From an uncultured Bacteroidales bacterium (GTDB lineage Bacteria; Bacteroidota; Bacteroidia; Bacteroidales; Paludibacteraceae): a stretch of DNA of 17,087 nucleotides. Both the position numbers and the translations under genes were made by a program. The DNA is taken from contig UQNE01000032.1 in the NCBI GenBank assembly GCA_900542355.1, positions 1 to 17,087 on the forward strand, given 5' to 3'. This document shows, piece by piece, positions 7,240-15,856 of the stretch. Each line of letters begins with the position of its first letter. Positions within the stretch are counted from its first letter, which is position 1. Below the pieces are notes generated by a model, which saw only the letters and a program-made list of their open reading frames with translations, was not told the DNA's origin and did no database searches.

Positions 7240-10200
7240 CTATTGTATCAATATCTTAGTTGCTTCGTTTCCGCAGTGTACGATATACACCCCTGTGGCC
7301 GGCACTACAAATCGTGCCAGGCGTGTGTGGCGTGCTATACCTATTATCCGTCCCGTCAAGTCGGTCAAGTAGATCGTACCATACTCTCTTGTTTGCACCT
7401 CTACAGTGCGTTCTATCACGCGTATCGTGTTGCTACTGAGCGCATTATGCATCGCGCTTCCTGTTTGTCGGAACGAGGCGGTCAGCGTACTGTCCGACGA
7501 GAGTACCACCGTTCGTTTGCTGTGCGTATCGCCATCGCTCCAGCGGGTGAACATATACCCCATATCGGGCGTAGCCTCTATACTGACGCTCATACCCGCA
7601 ATATACTTTTCCAACTGCGGATACACCGACACACTACCGCCTGCGCCTGCTATAAGTTCTATTGTGTAGTATGTTGTCGGTTGGCTTTTTGGGGTGAAAA
7701 CCGGTGTAATATGCCTATCTGTGGTCATCTCCACTTGCAGTGGGTTGGCAGTTTCTTGTGTGCCGTCCGCTATCCAATAGGCAAAGTCATACCCCTCATC
7801 GGCTATAGCAAAGAGTGTAATGGTCTCGTCCTCGTAGTAAGTATATGTTCCCGCAGCCACATGGGTTGTTCCGCCGATTCCTGCATCGATAGTCAGCGTA
7901 TGGGTTCCAATCTCCTCAAACGAAGCAATCAGCCATGTGTCTTCGCTCAGTACGATAGTGCGCACTGCATTCGGGTTACTGTTGCTCCACCGCTTGAAGC
8001 GATAGCCATCGTTTGCTGTGGCTGTTATCTGTATCTCAGTCCCTTCTGCATAACTGCCGTTGGCTTCTGTATAGTTCACTGTCCCCCCATAGAGAGCAGC
8101 CAAGGTCAGTGTATAGGTCTTTGGTTGTGCACTCGTATCAATGGTAAACGATTTGGTCTGTGCCGCACCTATATAGTAGTGTTTCCGCCAATCGACGGGT
8201 GTAACCACTATCGTGTATTGCCCGTCTGCTAAGTTGTCTATGGTCATTCTGTGTTCGCTGGTTATCCACCCGTCGCCGTTGCTGCACGATACATAGTAGC
8301 AGGTCGCATTACCTTCCCAACTGGCAATAGCCTTGCTGCCTACGCAGGCTACTTTCAGTTCCTCCACTGTGTATTTCGGTGTTTGTGCTACTTTGAAATA
8401 GCCTCCGTTGCTAAACCCGAGGCAGTACCCCTCTGTATCGTAGGCATATACTCGCCAACTATAAGTTCCGGCTATGTCAAAGGCGAGGCACATGGGTATT
8501 GAATCTGCCCGCTCATAATAGTAATAGGGTATATCGTCAAACGAGATACGCAGCATATAGTATGACGCTTTCGTCTCTGCATCCCATGTAAAATAGTAGG
8601 TGGTGCTGTCGCTTGTTGTCGCAGCGAGATGTGTCGGCAGGTAGGGGTTCTTCTGCGTGGTGAATGTTCCGCCGCTGACCCATTCGGATAATGGCACATT
8701 CTCTGCATTCACTGCACGGACTTTCCATTCGTAGGTCGTTACTCTTGCGAACACCACTCCTGCTGCTTTGGTTTCACATTGATAAGTGCTTTGGTCGTCT
8801 CCGTCTATCTCGGTTAGGCGTAACTCATATCGGCAGTCTGCCTCGCAGTCCCATGCAAAATCAACCGCCGTGGTGGTTACTGTGGATTGCAGATTATATG
8901 GCAGGTATCGGTCTGCAAACGCATCGCATTCGCCTATATTCAGTGGCCAATAGTTGTATGTCCCGTCGTCTTGCGGTTTTCCGGTCTCGCCCATTAGCAG
9001 ACAAGCGTTTCCGCCTGCAAAAACAGGTGTAAACACAGTCTGTTGCCCGGTCGGGTTGGTAACATAGCAGCATATTGAGTCGCAGCGCAATCGTATGTTT
9101 GCCGACCACCAATTATCTCCCTCTTCTTGCAGGGTAGTACTCTTAAACATACTGCCTTCTAGATAACCGAGTTGCAGGCCGTTAGATGTGTCAAATCCGT
9201 TCCTATCGTGTATGTGTACGCGTATGGTATAAGTGTGTTCCTCGGCGGCTTGAGCGTGATGATACACATATCCTCCTATCAGTACGGGTATATAGGGCGC
9301 ATAGTTCTGCAAGAGTGAACACATCACCACCGTATCGGCTATGTTTATCTCATTGCCGGTCGTAAATTCCCGACCATCCAACCAACGACTGTCCATGCAA
9401 TAGAGTGCATTGGTGTTGTACCCAAATTCGGAAATATCGAAACTCGCGGAACCGAATAGGGCTATCTCTTCGGGTGTACTTGTCAGTCTTGATACCACAC
9501 CATGCACCAAGTAAGGAATCTCGGTTGTCTCTTTGTCGGGCAATGCTTGGATTATCTCCCATGCCTTGCTCGTTGTCAGTGCTGTGATGGCCCGGTTCTC
9601 CAATGTCGAGTAGTGCAGATTATCGCCTACATATTTGGCAATCAGCAGGTTGTCTTCCCCCATGACGCGATGAGCCGTATAGGTGCGTTTCTGTCCCACT
9701 AAGGCAATATCAAATACATAGTTTCCCATCGAGTCCAAGGTAATAGTTACCGCACCCGATTGCAGAATATCGGAATAACTTGTACCATTATTGCCGTATT
9801 GTATCTTGGTTTCTCCGTTGTCCGAATAGAGTGTCCCGGCTGTGAGCGAGTTCCTTAATATATAGGTTCCCACAATCGAGGTTCTGTCTTCAGGTATCAG
9901 TCCCAACGACAGCGAAGTGCCTTCTGTTACTGCACCGTTTTTCGTCTTATAATCAGATGTTTGCAACTCTACCTCAAAGTAATTCAAATTATACTTGTCG
10001 GTGGCATCAAAGATAAAAGCATCCGTAAAGTCCAAGTTGGCAATGTCTTCGGTATCAATGTTTCCTTCGCCTACAAACACCGAGTCTGCGGTTACCGTTA
10101 TCGGAAAACGCCTTTCTCCCCGAGCCATTGTCGTCAGAATAGGAGTGGCATGAACACCCGATGCAGGGATGATACCTATTGTCAGTTCGTACTCTCCCTC

Positions 10201-11622
10201 CGGTAGGGAGGACACCGACTGACTTACGGTAACAGCACTCAGATAGTAGTGCCCAGGGTTCAAGTTGTACGATGGATAAGAGATAGGCAACACTGTGTAG
10301 GGCGTGTTATCTTTGTAGATAAAATAGCCTAATGTGCCCTTGGCGGTTGCTACCCCTATGTTCTGCAGTGGATAAATACTAAATTTTAGATAATCAGTCT
10401 TTTTTATACGCCTACTTGAGATACACTCTATAGTATCTGCTACCATGCGTTCTACGGCTACTCCGCCTTGGTTAGGTTGAATGCCGGTGAAAACACATAC
10501 TCGCTGTGAGTATCCCAATCCGCTGGCAGCACCGCCTGTCCCCTGTCCATAAGGGTTCATTGCTGAGATAGCAAAATATCCGTTGTAATAGCCGTCCCAG
10601 CCCCAGTTAATATGCAGGTAGCCGTTCGCCTGCATTCCGTCGGCTACAAAAGCATGCCCCTCCCGTTGCGGAGTAAAACCGGTAATGAAAATCGGGTGCC
10701 CTGCTTGTAAGTCTTCGCTTACTTCTTCGAGCAGTTCCTTTTCGGGCATATAGTCTTTTGGAAGCATGTTGATTCCCGCATCGTAATCAAAGTGGGTAAT
10801 CAGAGCCTGCAGTGCTATGTTGCCATTCACTGCACTTCCGCCTGCTGCTGCCAAACCATAAGTCATCTCGCACGCAATACCTATATGCGACAGCAGTTGC
10901 GCCACCGCATTGGCTTGTGCCGTGGTGTAAGTCCCGCTGTAATCGGGGAGCATATTGCCCCAATCATAAGTGGTATTTGCAAAGTTGGCAGACAGCGTCT
11001 GTCCGTTCCAACTGTACGAGTGCGAACCTGTACCCTTGGTGGGGTACTTATGGTAGTACATGATTTGCCCGATCGCCGTGGCCGCGCAGCCTGTTGCGCA
11101 GTGTACCCCGTCTTTGGTCGGACACATATTATAATAAGGTGCGTCTTGTCCCCAAGCTGTATTGCCGAGCAGAGGGGCTATCATGGGGTATTCCGTCTCG
11201 CTATCTTGCTGAGTAGTCTTGCCTGCACCAGCAGTCTGTGCTATCTCATCGGCATACATCTGTAGCCAAAAGCGCAGGTTGCTCGGCATATCCTTCGCCG
11301 AGAAACTCCCGCTGTCGGCATATCCGAGGATGTCGCGTGCCTGGTTATCTGCAGACACCACTACAAACCCGCCGTCTGTCTCCGTACTGTTGAAGACATA
11401 GAGTGCGGGTGTCGCATTCTGCGTTTGGGTATAGACCAAGCGCATGTCCTCCTTGGCGGCTGAGGCTGTCCGCGCACGCTGCATTCGGCGAACTATTGTC
11501 TGATTCTTGCTTGCGGCAAATCTGCCGGCTATCTCTGCGGCTTCTTGGGCAGTGCGAGGCGATGCTACACACGCTATCGTGAGTAGCCAAAAGCCCGCTA
11601 ATGTGAGTAATCGTCTCTTCAT
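7240..11622 (-). CDS. Secreted multidomain C10 (streptopain-like) cysteine peptidase with T9SS C-terminal domain
   Basis: A 1460-residue extracellular protease. Residues 1-20 form a signal peptide (Lys/Arg n-region, hydrophobic core, likely cut after CVA). A Spi-type propeptide follows (about 22-135). The C10 catalytic domain (about 145-385) has nucleophile Cys179 in TGCAATAIGQIMYYHKYP, His323 in EGHAFVADG and the NWGW motif (339-342), so it should be active. Next come a region I cannot place, an OB-fold-like module (about 702-789), three fibronectin III-like repeats (907-989, 990-1076, 1077-1167) and three 'bacterial repeat'/InlB B-like units (1168-1239, 1240-1315, 1316-1390). The last 70 residues are a type A T9SS sorting domain ending TGVYIVHCGNEATKILIQ. 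It lies 81 bp after hisS. Relatives include SpeB of Streptococcus and PrtT/interpain of oral Bacteroidales. Substrate unknown. Confidence 0.92.
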   Translation of the reverse strand: MKRRLLTLAGFWLLTIACVASPRTAQEAAEIAGRFAASKNQTIVRRMQRARTASAAKEDMRLVYTQTQNATPALYVFNSTETDGGFVVVSADNQARDILGYADSGSFSAKDMPSNLRFWLQMYADEIAQTAGAGKTTQQDSETEYPMIAPLLGNTAWGQDAPYYNMCPTKDGVHCATGCAATAIGQIMYYHKYPTKGTGSHSYSWNGQTLSANFANTTYDWGNMLPDYSGTYTTAQANAVAQLLSHIGIACEMTYGLAAAGGSAVNGNIALQALITHFDYDAGINMLPKDYMPEKELLEEVSEDLQAGHPIFITGFTPQREGHAFVADGMQANGYLHINWGWDGYYNGYFAISAMNPYGQGTGGAASGLGYSQRVCVFTGIQPNQGGVAVERMVADTIECISSRRIKKTDYLKFSIYPLQNIGVATAKGTLGYFIYKDNTPYTVLPISYPSYNLNPGHYYLSAVTVSQSVSSLPEGEYELTIGIIPASGVHATPILTTMARGERRFPITVTADSVFVGEGNIDTEDIANLDFTDAFIFDATDKYNLNYFEVELQTSDYKTKNGAVTEGTSLSLGLIPEDRTSIVGTYILRNSLTAGTLYSDNGETKIQYGNNGTSYSDILQSGAVTITLDSMGNYVFDIALVGQKRTYTAHRVMGEDNLLIAKYVGDNLHYSTLENRAITALTTSKAWEIIQALPDKETTEIPYLVHGVVSRLTSTPEEIALFGSASFDISEFGYNTNALYCMDSRWLDGREFTTGNEINIADTVVMCSLLQNYAPYIPVLIGGYVYHHAQAAEEHTYTIRVHIHDRNGFDTSNGLQLGYLEGSMFKSTTLQEEGDNWWSANIRLRCDSICCYVTNPTGQQTVFTPVFAGGNACLLMGETGKPQDDGTYNYWPLNIGECDAFADRYLPYNLQSTVTTTAVDFAWDCEADCRYELRLTEIDGDDQSTYQCETKAAGVVFARVTTYEWKVRAVNAENVPLSEWVSGGTFTTQKNPYLPTHLAATTSDSTTYYFTWDAETKASYYMLRISFDDIPYYYYERADSIPMCLAFDIAGTYSWRVYAYDTEGYCLGFSNGGYFKVAQTPKYTVEELKVACVGSKAIASWEGNATCYYVSCSNGDGWITSEHRMTIDNLADGQYTIVVTPVDWRKHYYIGAAQTKSFTIDTSAQPKTYTLTLAALYGGTVNYTEANGSYAEGTEIQITATANDGYRFKRWSNSNPNAVRTIVLSEDTWLIASFEEIGTHTLTIDAGIGGTTHVAAGTYTYYEDETITLFAIADEGYDFAYWIADGTQETANPLQVEMTTDRHITPVFTPKSQPTTYYTIELIAGAGGSVSVYPQLEKYIAGMSVSIEATPDMGYMFTRWSDGDTHSKRTVVLSSDSTLTASFRQTGSAMHNALSSNTIRVIERTVEVQTREYGTIYLTDLTGRIIGIARHTRLARFVVPATGVYIVHCGNEATKILIQ

Positions 11623-11703
11623 CGGCTTATTGAATTGGATAGTTAATATATTGGTTATCAGTCGTTAAGACTCGCTATCTGCCCGATGTGCCGCCGCCGA
11701 AGA

Positions 11704-13074
11704 CTATTGTATCAGTCTTATACACTCCTCTGTGTCCACCTGCTGCTGCTCGCCAGTCGTCATGTTCTTGAGCATCATCTTCTGTGCTGCCATCTCGTCC
11801 CCTCCGATGATTGCCACAAACGGGATGTGCTTAGCGTCAGCATACCCCATCTGTTTTTTCATCTTGGTAGGCTCCGGATACACCTCTACACGCAGACCGG
11901 CTTCACGTAATCGACTTGCCAAACGAATGGCATAGCGCATCTCCTCTTGTCCGAAAGTAGCAAAAAGCAGTTGTGTAGTGCTTTGTAAATCAGCAGGATA
12001 GAGGTTCAACTCGGTCAGTACATCGTATATGCGGTCTGCGCCGAAAGAGATACCTACGCCGCTTACATCCGGCATACCGAAGATACCGGTTAGGTTGTCA
12101 TATCTGCCGCCGCCCGTGATACTGCCCATCTGCACATCCTTGGCCTTTACTTCAAAAATCGCCCCCGTGTAGTAGTTCAATCCGCGGGCTAGACACAGGT
12201 CTAATACTATCTCCAACCCCTTGTTGGTGTCGGCTGCCTCGTACATATCTAAGATAGTGCGTAGTTCCTCTATACCTTTTTTGCCTATCTCCGTTGGTGC
12301 AAGAATCTCCTCTAGGCGGTCGAGTTTCTCTACATTGCTGCCGCTTAGGTCCAGTATCGGCTGCAGTGCCTCCACGGCCTCTGCGGGCAGACCTTTCTCT
12401 TCCAACTCCTTATTGACATTCTCGATACCTATCTTGTCCAGTTTGTCTATCGCTACCGTTATATCTACTATCTTATCCGGTTGCCCGATGATCTCGGCTA
12501 TACCGGCAAGGATCTTACGGTTGTTGATATGCAACGCCACACGAATACCCAACTTGCGATACACTTCCTCTACTATCTGTATCAACTCCACTTCGCTCAC
12601 CAGCGAGTTGGTGCCGATCACATCCACATCGCATTGGTAGAACTCGCGGTAACGCCCTTTCTGCGGACGGTCTGCACGCCATACAGGTTGTATCTGAAAA
12701 CGCTTAAAGGGGAACTGTATCTCATCTCTGTGTTGCACCACAAACCGTGCAAAAGGAACCGTCAGATCATAGCGCAATCCCTTTTCGCTCACTATGTTGG
12801 TTGCTTTGCCTATCGTCAGATCGCTCTGTGCCATCGGCTCGCGCAAAGGCGTAATCCAATCGCCCGAGTTCAGTATCTTAAAGAGCAGTTTATCGCCTTC
12901 CTCGCCGTACTTGCCCATCAGCGTACTTAGGTTCTCCATCGCCGGAGTCTCTATCTGCTGAAAGCCGTACAGGGCGAAGACCGATTTAATCGTATCAAAG
13001 ATGTAGTTCCTACGCGCCATCTCTATCGGAGAAAAGTCGCGTGTACCCTTCGGTATGCTTGGTTTCTGTGCCAT
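11704..13074 (-). CDS. hisS: Histidine-tRNA ligase
   Basis: A class II aminoacyl-tRNA synthetase that attaches histidine to tRNA-His. The 456-residue length is close to the Bacteroidota norm. Motif 1 is near the N-terminus (about 40-55). Motif 2 spans about 124-150 with FKRFQIQPVWRADRPQKGR followed by the YREFYQCDVDVIG strand. The histidine-specific RGLNYYTG segment is at 297-304, and motif 3 (GVGISFGADRI) at 339-349. Residues from about 365 onward form the anticodon-binding domain. Start ATG at 13074. It lies 171 bp after waaA with no canonical promoter box in the gap, so it may be read from the waaA promoter. Confidence 0.97.
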   Translation of the reverse strand: MAQKPSIPKGTRDFSPIEMARRNYIFDTIKSVFALYGFQQIETPAMENLSTLMGKYGEEGDKLLFKILNSGDWITPLREPMAQSDLTIGKATNIVSEKGLRYDLTVPFARFVVQHRDEIQFPFKRFQIQPVWRADRPQKGRYREFYQCDVDVIGTNSLVSEVELIQIVEEVYRKLGIRVALHINNRKILAGIAEIIGQPDKIVDITVAIDKLDKIGIENVNKELEEKGLPAEAVEALQPILDLSGSNVEKLDRLEEILAPTEIGKKGIEELRTILDMYEAADTNKGLEIVLDLCLARGLNYYTGAIFEVKAKDVQMGSITGGGRYDNLTGIFGMPDVSGVGISFGADRIYDVLTELNLYPADLQSTTQLLFATFGQEEMRYAIRLASRLREAGLRVEVYPEPTKMKKQMGYADAKHIPFVAIIGGDEMAAQKMMLKNMTTGEQQQVDTEECIRLIQ

Positions 13075-13179
13075 ATTGTTTGTTGCGGTTCTTTCCGCTA
13101 TCTTTTATTGTTATATATTAAATTTGTTTGCCAGTTATAGGTGGTTTTTATGATTACTTTGCTTTCTTGTCCCCAACAC

Positions 13180-13252
13180 TTTGTCGAACATTTGTCGAGA
13201 CCTAATCGAGACCTAACCCTGTTCTACCATTTACAAACTTTATGTTTACAAA
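13180..13252. repeat. Three nested pairs of short direct repeats between waaA and hisS
   Basis: Within 73 bp there are three pairs: TTTGTCGA at 13180-13187 and 13191-13198, CGAGACCTAA at 13196-13205 and 13207-13216, and TTTACAAA at 13230-13237 and 13245-13252. The last copy covers the waaA stop codon. Periods of 11, 11 and 15 bp could suit a DNA-binding protein, but I recognise no regulator. Confidence 0.5.
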
Positions 13253-14457
13253 TGTGCAAACAGGTCGTTGTAGATTTTGTCGGTCGCCCCCAGTTCGGTT
13301 TCCACATACGCCCGCGCTTTCTTGCCTAATTCCTCGTGGTTATCCAGGGCGTTATCCATCTGCCTTTCAAACGCCTCATAGTCCTTCACCGAGAAACCCG
13401 CACCGGCATTAATCAACCCTTTGGCTTCCCTAAAATGCTGATACTTAGGCCCGAATAGCACAGGCACACCATACACGGCGGCTTCTATCGTGTTGTGTAT
13501 GCCCGCTCCGAAACCGCCGCCTATATACGCCACTTGCCCATATTGGTAAATCGACGACAGCATGCCTATCGTATCGATCAGCAGCGTTTGACAGTGCGTG
13601 ATATTCAGCGGAGTAGCCTCCGTGTAGCGCACATATCGCCCGTGGAAAAACTGAAAAATCTCGTGTAGGTGCTTAGCGTGTATCTCGTGTGGCACCAGCA
13701 CCAATTTTGTATTGGGGTGATTATCAATATATTGTGCCAATAGCATCTCGTCTTGCGGCCAAGTGCTACCCGCTATGATAACGCGCTCTGCACCCTCCGT
13801 AAATCGCTCTACTATAGGTAGTTGCTTGGCGTGTGCCGCTATCGCATTCACGCGGTCAAAACGCGTATCGCCTGCCACCGAGGTGTGCGCCACACCATGT
13901 GCCTGAAGCAACGCCATCGAGGCTTGGTCCTGCACATAGATATGGCTGAAGCAGTTCAGCAATCGCAGATACGGCTTGCCCCACGGCAGGAAAAATAGTT
14001 GTTTCGGACGGAAAATAGCAGAGATACTGTAGGTCGCAATCCCGCGCTTCTTTAGTTCTTTTAGGTAGGCGGGCCAAAACTCGTACTTCACAAATATCGC
14101 CATCGCAGGCTCTACCGCCTCGATAAACGCTTTCGCATTGTGTACCGTTGCAAAAGGCAGATAGGTTACCAGATCCACCTCTTTGTAGTCCTTGCGCAGT
14201 TGATACCCCGATGGTGAGAAGAATGTCAGCAAGATGGTACGGTTCGGTCGCTCCTTGCGCAAACGCTCTATGATTGGCCGCGCCTGCTCAAACTCGCCCA
14301 CCGAGGCGGCATGAAACCACACTGCCTTATCCCAACGGTGTTGCTGCTTGTATGCCTTTACTTGTTCTATCGCTTCTTTTTGCCCGCGCACCAACAATTT
14401 CGCCTTTCGATGACCGAAAAACGCAGCAATGCGTAGCACTAGAAAGTATATATACAT
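13246..14457 (-). CDS. waaA: 3-deoxy-D-manno-octulosonic acid (Kdo) transferase
   Basis: WaaA (KdtA, family GT30) adds Kdo from CMP-Kdo to lipid IVA at the inner membrane, a core step of lipopolysaccharide synthesis. The product has 403 residues, slightly shorter than the Escherichia coli enzyme. Residues 1-16 form a hydrophobic N-terminal anchor. The N-terminal Rossmann domain carries VWFHAASVGEFEQ with the likely catalytic base Glu55. LLTFFSPSGYQL, FVKYEFWPAYL and AGDTRFDRV are typical. The second domain has IAGSTWPQDE, LVPHEIHAKHL, a YIGGGFGAGIHNTIEAAVYGVPVLFGP nucleotide-sugar pocket, and a C-terminal helix. ATG start at 14457. It is first in the leftward gene cluster, with an exact -7 promoter box about 24 bp upstream. 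Confidence 0.95.
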   Translation of the reverse strand: MYIYFLVLRIAAFFGHRKAKLLVRGQKEAIEQVKAYKQQHRWDKAVWFHAASVGEFEQARPIIERLRKERPNRTILLTFFSPSGYQLRKDYKEVDLVTYLPFATVHNAKAFIEAVEPAMAIFVKYEFWPAYLKELKKRGIATYSISAIFRPKQLFFLPWGKPYLRLLNCFSHIYVQDQASMALLQAHGVAHTSVAGDTRFDRVNAIAAHAKQLPIVERFTEGAERVIIAGSTWPQDEMLLAQYIDNHPNTKLVLVPHEIHAKHLHEIFQFFHGRYVRYTEATPLNITHCQTLLIDTIGMLSSIYQYGQVAYIGGGFGAGIHNTIEAAVYGVPVLFGPKYQHFREAKGLINAGAGFSVKDYEAFERQMDNALDNHEELGKKARAYVETELGATDKIYNDLFAHL

Positions 14458-14480
14458 AGTGAGTCAAACTAATTTACGCA

Positions 14481-14488
14481 CAAAAGTA
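14481..14488 (-). promoter_or_regulatory. Promoter -7 box for waaA and the leftward cluster
   Basis: On the minus strand TACTTTTG matches the Bacteroides -7 consensus TAnnTTTG exactly. It would place transcription start around 14474 and give a leader of about 17 nt before the waaA ATG. No clear TTTG -33 element lies 19-21 bp upstream. I see no other exact box in the gaps of the ten-gene leftward cluster. Confidence 0.55.
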
Positions 14489-14515
14489 CTACTTTTTCTT
14501 GAATTATCCTAATTA

Positions 14516-14549
14516 TTTGTGTCCTATTCAGTTTTTTTTTGTAATTTTG
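14516..14549 (+). promoter_or_regulatory. Promoter for tsaD-exosortase operon
   Basis: TAATTTTG at 14542-14549 is an exact match to the Bacteroides -7 box TAnnTTTG. TTTG at 14516-14519 provides a -33 element, with a 22-bp gap, one base more than usual. Start would be near 14556, giving a long leader of about 218 nt that contains the repeats and hairpins described separately. Confidence 0.55.
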
Positions 14550-14620
14550 CAATCCAAAACGCTTGCAAACCAATATTGCAACCCTGCAGAGCACTGATGT
14601 AACCGTCATTAACGGAGCCC

Positions 14621-14636
14621 CCGCAGAGCACTGCGG
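14621..14636 (+). promoter_or_regulatory. Small hairpin in the tsaD leader
   Basis: CCGCAG (14621-14626) pairs perfectly with CTGCGG (14631-14636) around an AGCA loop. It lies between the A-unit fragment and the C unit. It is GC-rich in an AT-rich leader, so it probably forms in RNA, but no role is evident. Confidence 0.4.
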
Positions 14637-14647
14637 TAATAGGCAAT

Positions 14648-14754
14648 AGTGGAGAAAAAGGGAATTAATGGATAATTATATGGTAATTAATGTTCCCTTT
14701 TCTTGCCCGCAGGTGTCAGTTTTAATGGCTCTTTAATGGCCTTTAATGGAGAAC
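14648..14754 (+). repeat. Composite C-D repeat copy in the tsaD leader, with hairpin
   Basis: This segment aligns with 16746-16836. The C part forms a long hairpin. AAAAGGGAA (14656-14664) pairs with TTCCCTTTT (14693-14701). A TG bulge (14691-14692) follows, then TTAAT (14665-14669) pairs with ATTAA (14686-14690). The T-rich end TTTTCTT makes it terminator-like, so attenuation of tsaD is possible. The D part contains TTTAATGG three times within 33 bp, ending about 20 bp before the tsaD start codon. Confidence 0.7.
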
Positions 14755-14773
14755 AGAACAACACAAGAAATAT

Positions 14774-15856
14774 ATGGAAAAAAGCATAGTTATTTTGGCA
14801 ATCGAGTCGAGTTGCGACGACACCTCCTCGGCAGTAATCAAGGATGGTATCTTGCTCAGCAATGTTATCGCCTCGCAAAAAGTCCACGAGGAGTACGGCG
14901 GTGTCGTACCCGAGTTGGCAAGCCGTGCACACCAACTCAATATCGTCCCCGTGGTGGACACTGCGCTCAAGCGTGCCGGAGTGGACAAGTCTGAGTTGTC
15001 CGCCATCGCTTTCACACGCGGACCCGGTCTGCTCGGCAGCCTGCTCGTCGGCACCTCTTTCGCCAAAGGGTTGGCACTCTCTCTCAGTATTCCGCTCATC
15101 GATGTCAACCACCTCCAAGGGCATGTCCTTGCACATTTCGTAGAACCCTCGCCCGAACTCAAAGCTGCTACCCCGAGTATGGCAGGCGTCGAGATCAAAC
15201 ACCCCTCTTTCCCTTTCCTTTGCCTGCTCGTCAGCGGGGGCAACAGTCAGATTGTCCTCGTGCGCCACTACAACGATATGCAGATTATCGGGCAGACTAT
15301 CGACGATGCTGCCGGTGAGGCCTTCGACAAGTGCGCTAAGGTGCTCGGATTGCCCTACCCGGGAGGCCCGTGGATCGACAAGTTGGCAAAGCAGGGCGAC
15401 CCTACAGTTTATCATTTTGCTAAACCGAACATCCCCGACTACGACTATTCTTTCTCCGGTCTTAAGACCTCTTTCCTCTATACTCTCCGCGATATGATGC
15501 GTGCCGAGCAGGTCGATTCGGTCGATGCATTGGCAGAGCGTATCCCGATGCTCCGTGAGAACCTATGCGCAGCACTCCAACAGACGGTCATCGACATTCT
15601 TATGAAGAAACTCAAGAAAGCCGCTTTCGACCTCGGTGTCTGCCAAGTGGCAGTCGCTGGAGGCGTCAGTGCCAATAGCGGCCTGCGGCAAGCCTTCGTC
15701 GATTATGGCAAACGCTATGGGTGGCAAGTCTTTATCCCGCCGTTCTCTTTCACTACCGACAACGCTGCCATGGTCTGCCAAGCAGGCTATTTCAAGTACC
15801 TCGATGCCGATTTCTGCCCCATCGACCGAGTGCCCTATGCCAAAACACAAATCTGA
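14774..15856 (+). CDS. tsaD: tRNA N6-adenosine threonylcarbamoyltransferase
   Basis: TsaD (YgjD/Gcp, Kae1 family) transfers threonylcarbamoyl from TC-AMP to A37 of ANN-decoding tRNAs, acting with TsaB and TsaE. The product has 360 residues, a little longer than the usual ~340; the extra length is mainly around 124-147 between the metal-binding helix and the next strand. The ASKHA fold opens with ILAIESSCDDTSSA (7-20). The metal ligands are His113 and His117 (NHLQGH) with Asp329 (FTTDNAAM). SGGNSQI (154-160) and GGVSANSGLR (296-305) are the nucleotide-binding loops. The start ATG at 14774 fits the family N-terminus. The stop overlaps the next gene by 20 nt, indicating coupled translation. It is read from the divergent promoter with a long repeat-bearing leader. 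Confidence 0.97.
   Translation: MEKSIVILAIESSCDDTSSAVIKDGILLSNVIASQKVHEEYGGVVPELASRAHQLNIVPVVDTALKRAGVDKSELSAIAFTRGPGLLGSLLVGTSFAKGLALSLSIPLIDVNHLQGHVLAHFVEPSPELKAATPSMAGVEIKHPSFPFLCLLVSGGNSQIVLVRHYNDMQIIGQTIDDAAGEAFDKCAKVLGLPYPGGPWIDKLAKQGDPTVYHFAKPNIPDYDYSFSGLKTSFLYTLRDMMRAEQVDSVDALAERIPMLRENLCAALQQTVIDILMKKLKKAAFDLGVCQVAVAGGVSANSGLRQAFVDYGKRYGWQVFIPPFSFTTDNAAMVCQAGYFKYLDADFCPIDRVPYAKTQI

Larger units (their letters stand above)
14458..14773. other. Divergent promoter region and repeat-bearing tsaD leader
   Basis: This 316-bp gap separates leftward waaA from rightward tsaD. The left third holds two outward-facing promoter boxes. From about 14584 to 14756 it carries repeat material shared with the region after the exosortase gene: an A-unit end (14601-14620), a small hairpin (14621-14636), a C unit with a strong hairpin (14656-14701) and a D unit with three TTTAATGG motifs (14719-14751). 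GCAGAGCACTG also occurs twice (14586-14596, 14623-14633). No protein gene is visible. Confidence 0.7.

Noticed and set aside
7228..8232. 334-codon plus-strand ORF opposite the peptidase C-terminal region
   Set aside because: Antisense to the well-supported T9SS and repeat domains; no recognisable protein features.
11569..11622. Lipoprotein signal in the C10 peptidase (LTIAC)
   Set aside because: The residues before the Cys do not fit the lipobox well, and a normal signal peptidase I site (CVA-S) follows, as is usual for T9SS cargo.
14687..15415. 242-codon minus-strand ORF opposite tsaD
   Set aside because: Fully antisense to tsaD with its catalytic motifs; composition typical of a reverse-strand shadow.
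15636..15836. 67-residue N-terminal extension of the exosortase frame
   Set aside because: It is tsaD coding sequence read in another frame; the ATG at 15837 begins directly before the first membrane segment, as expected.
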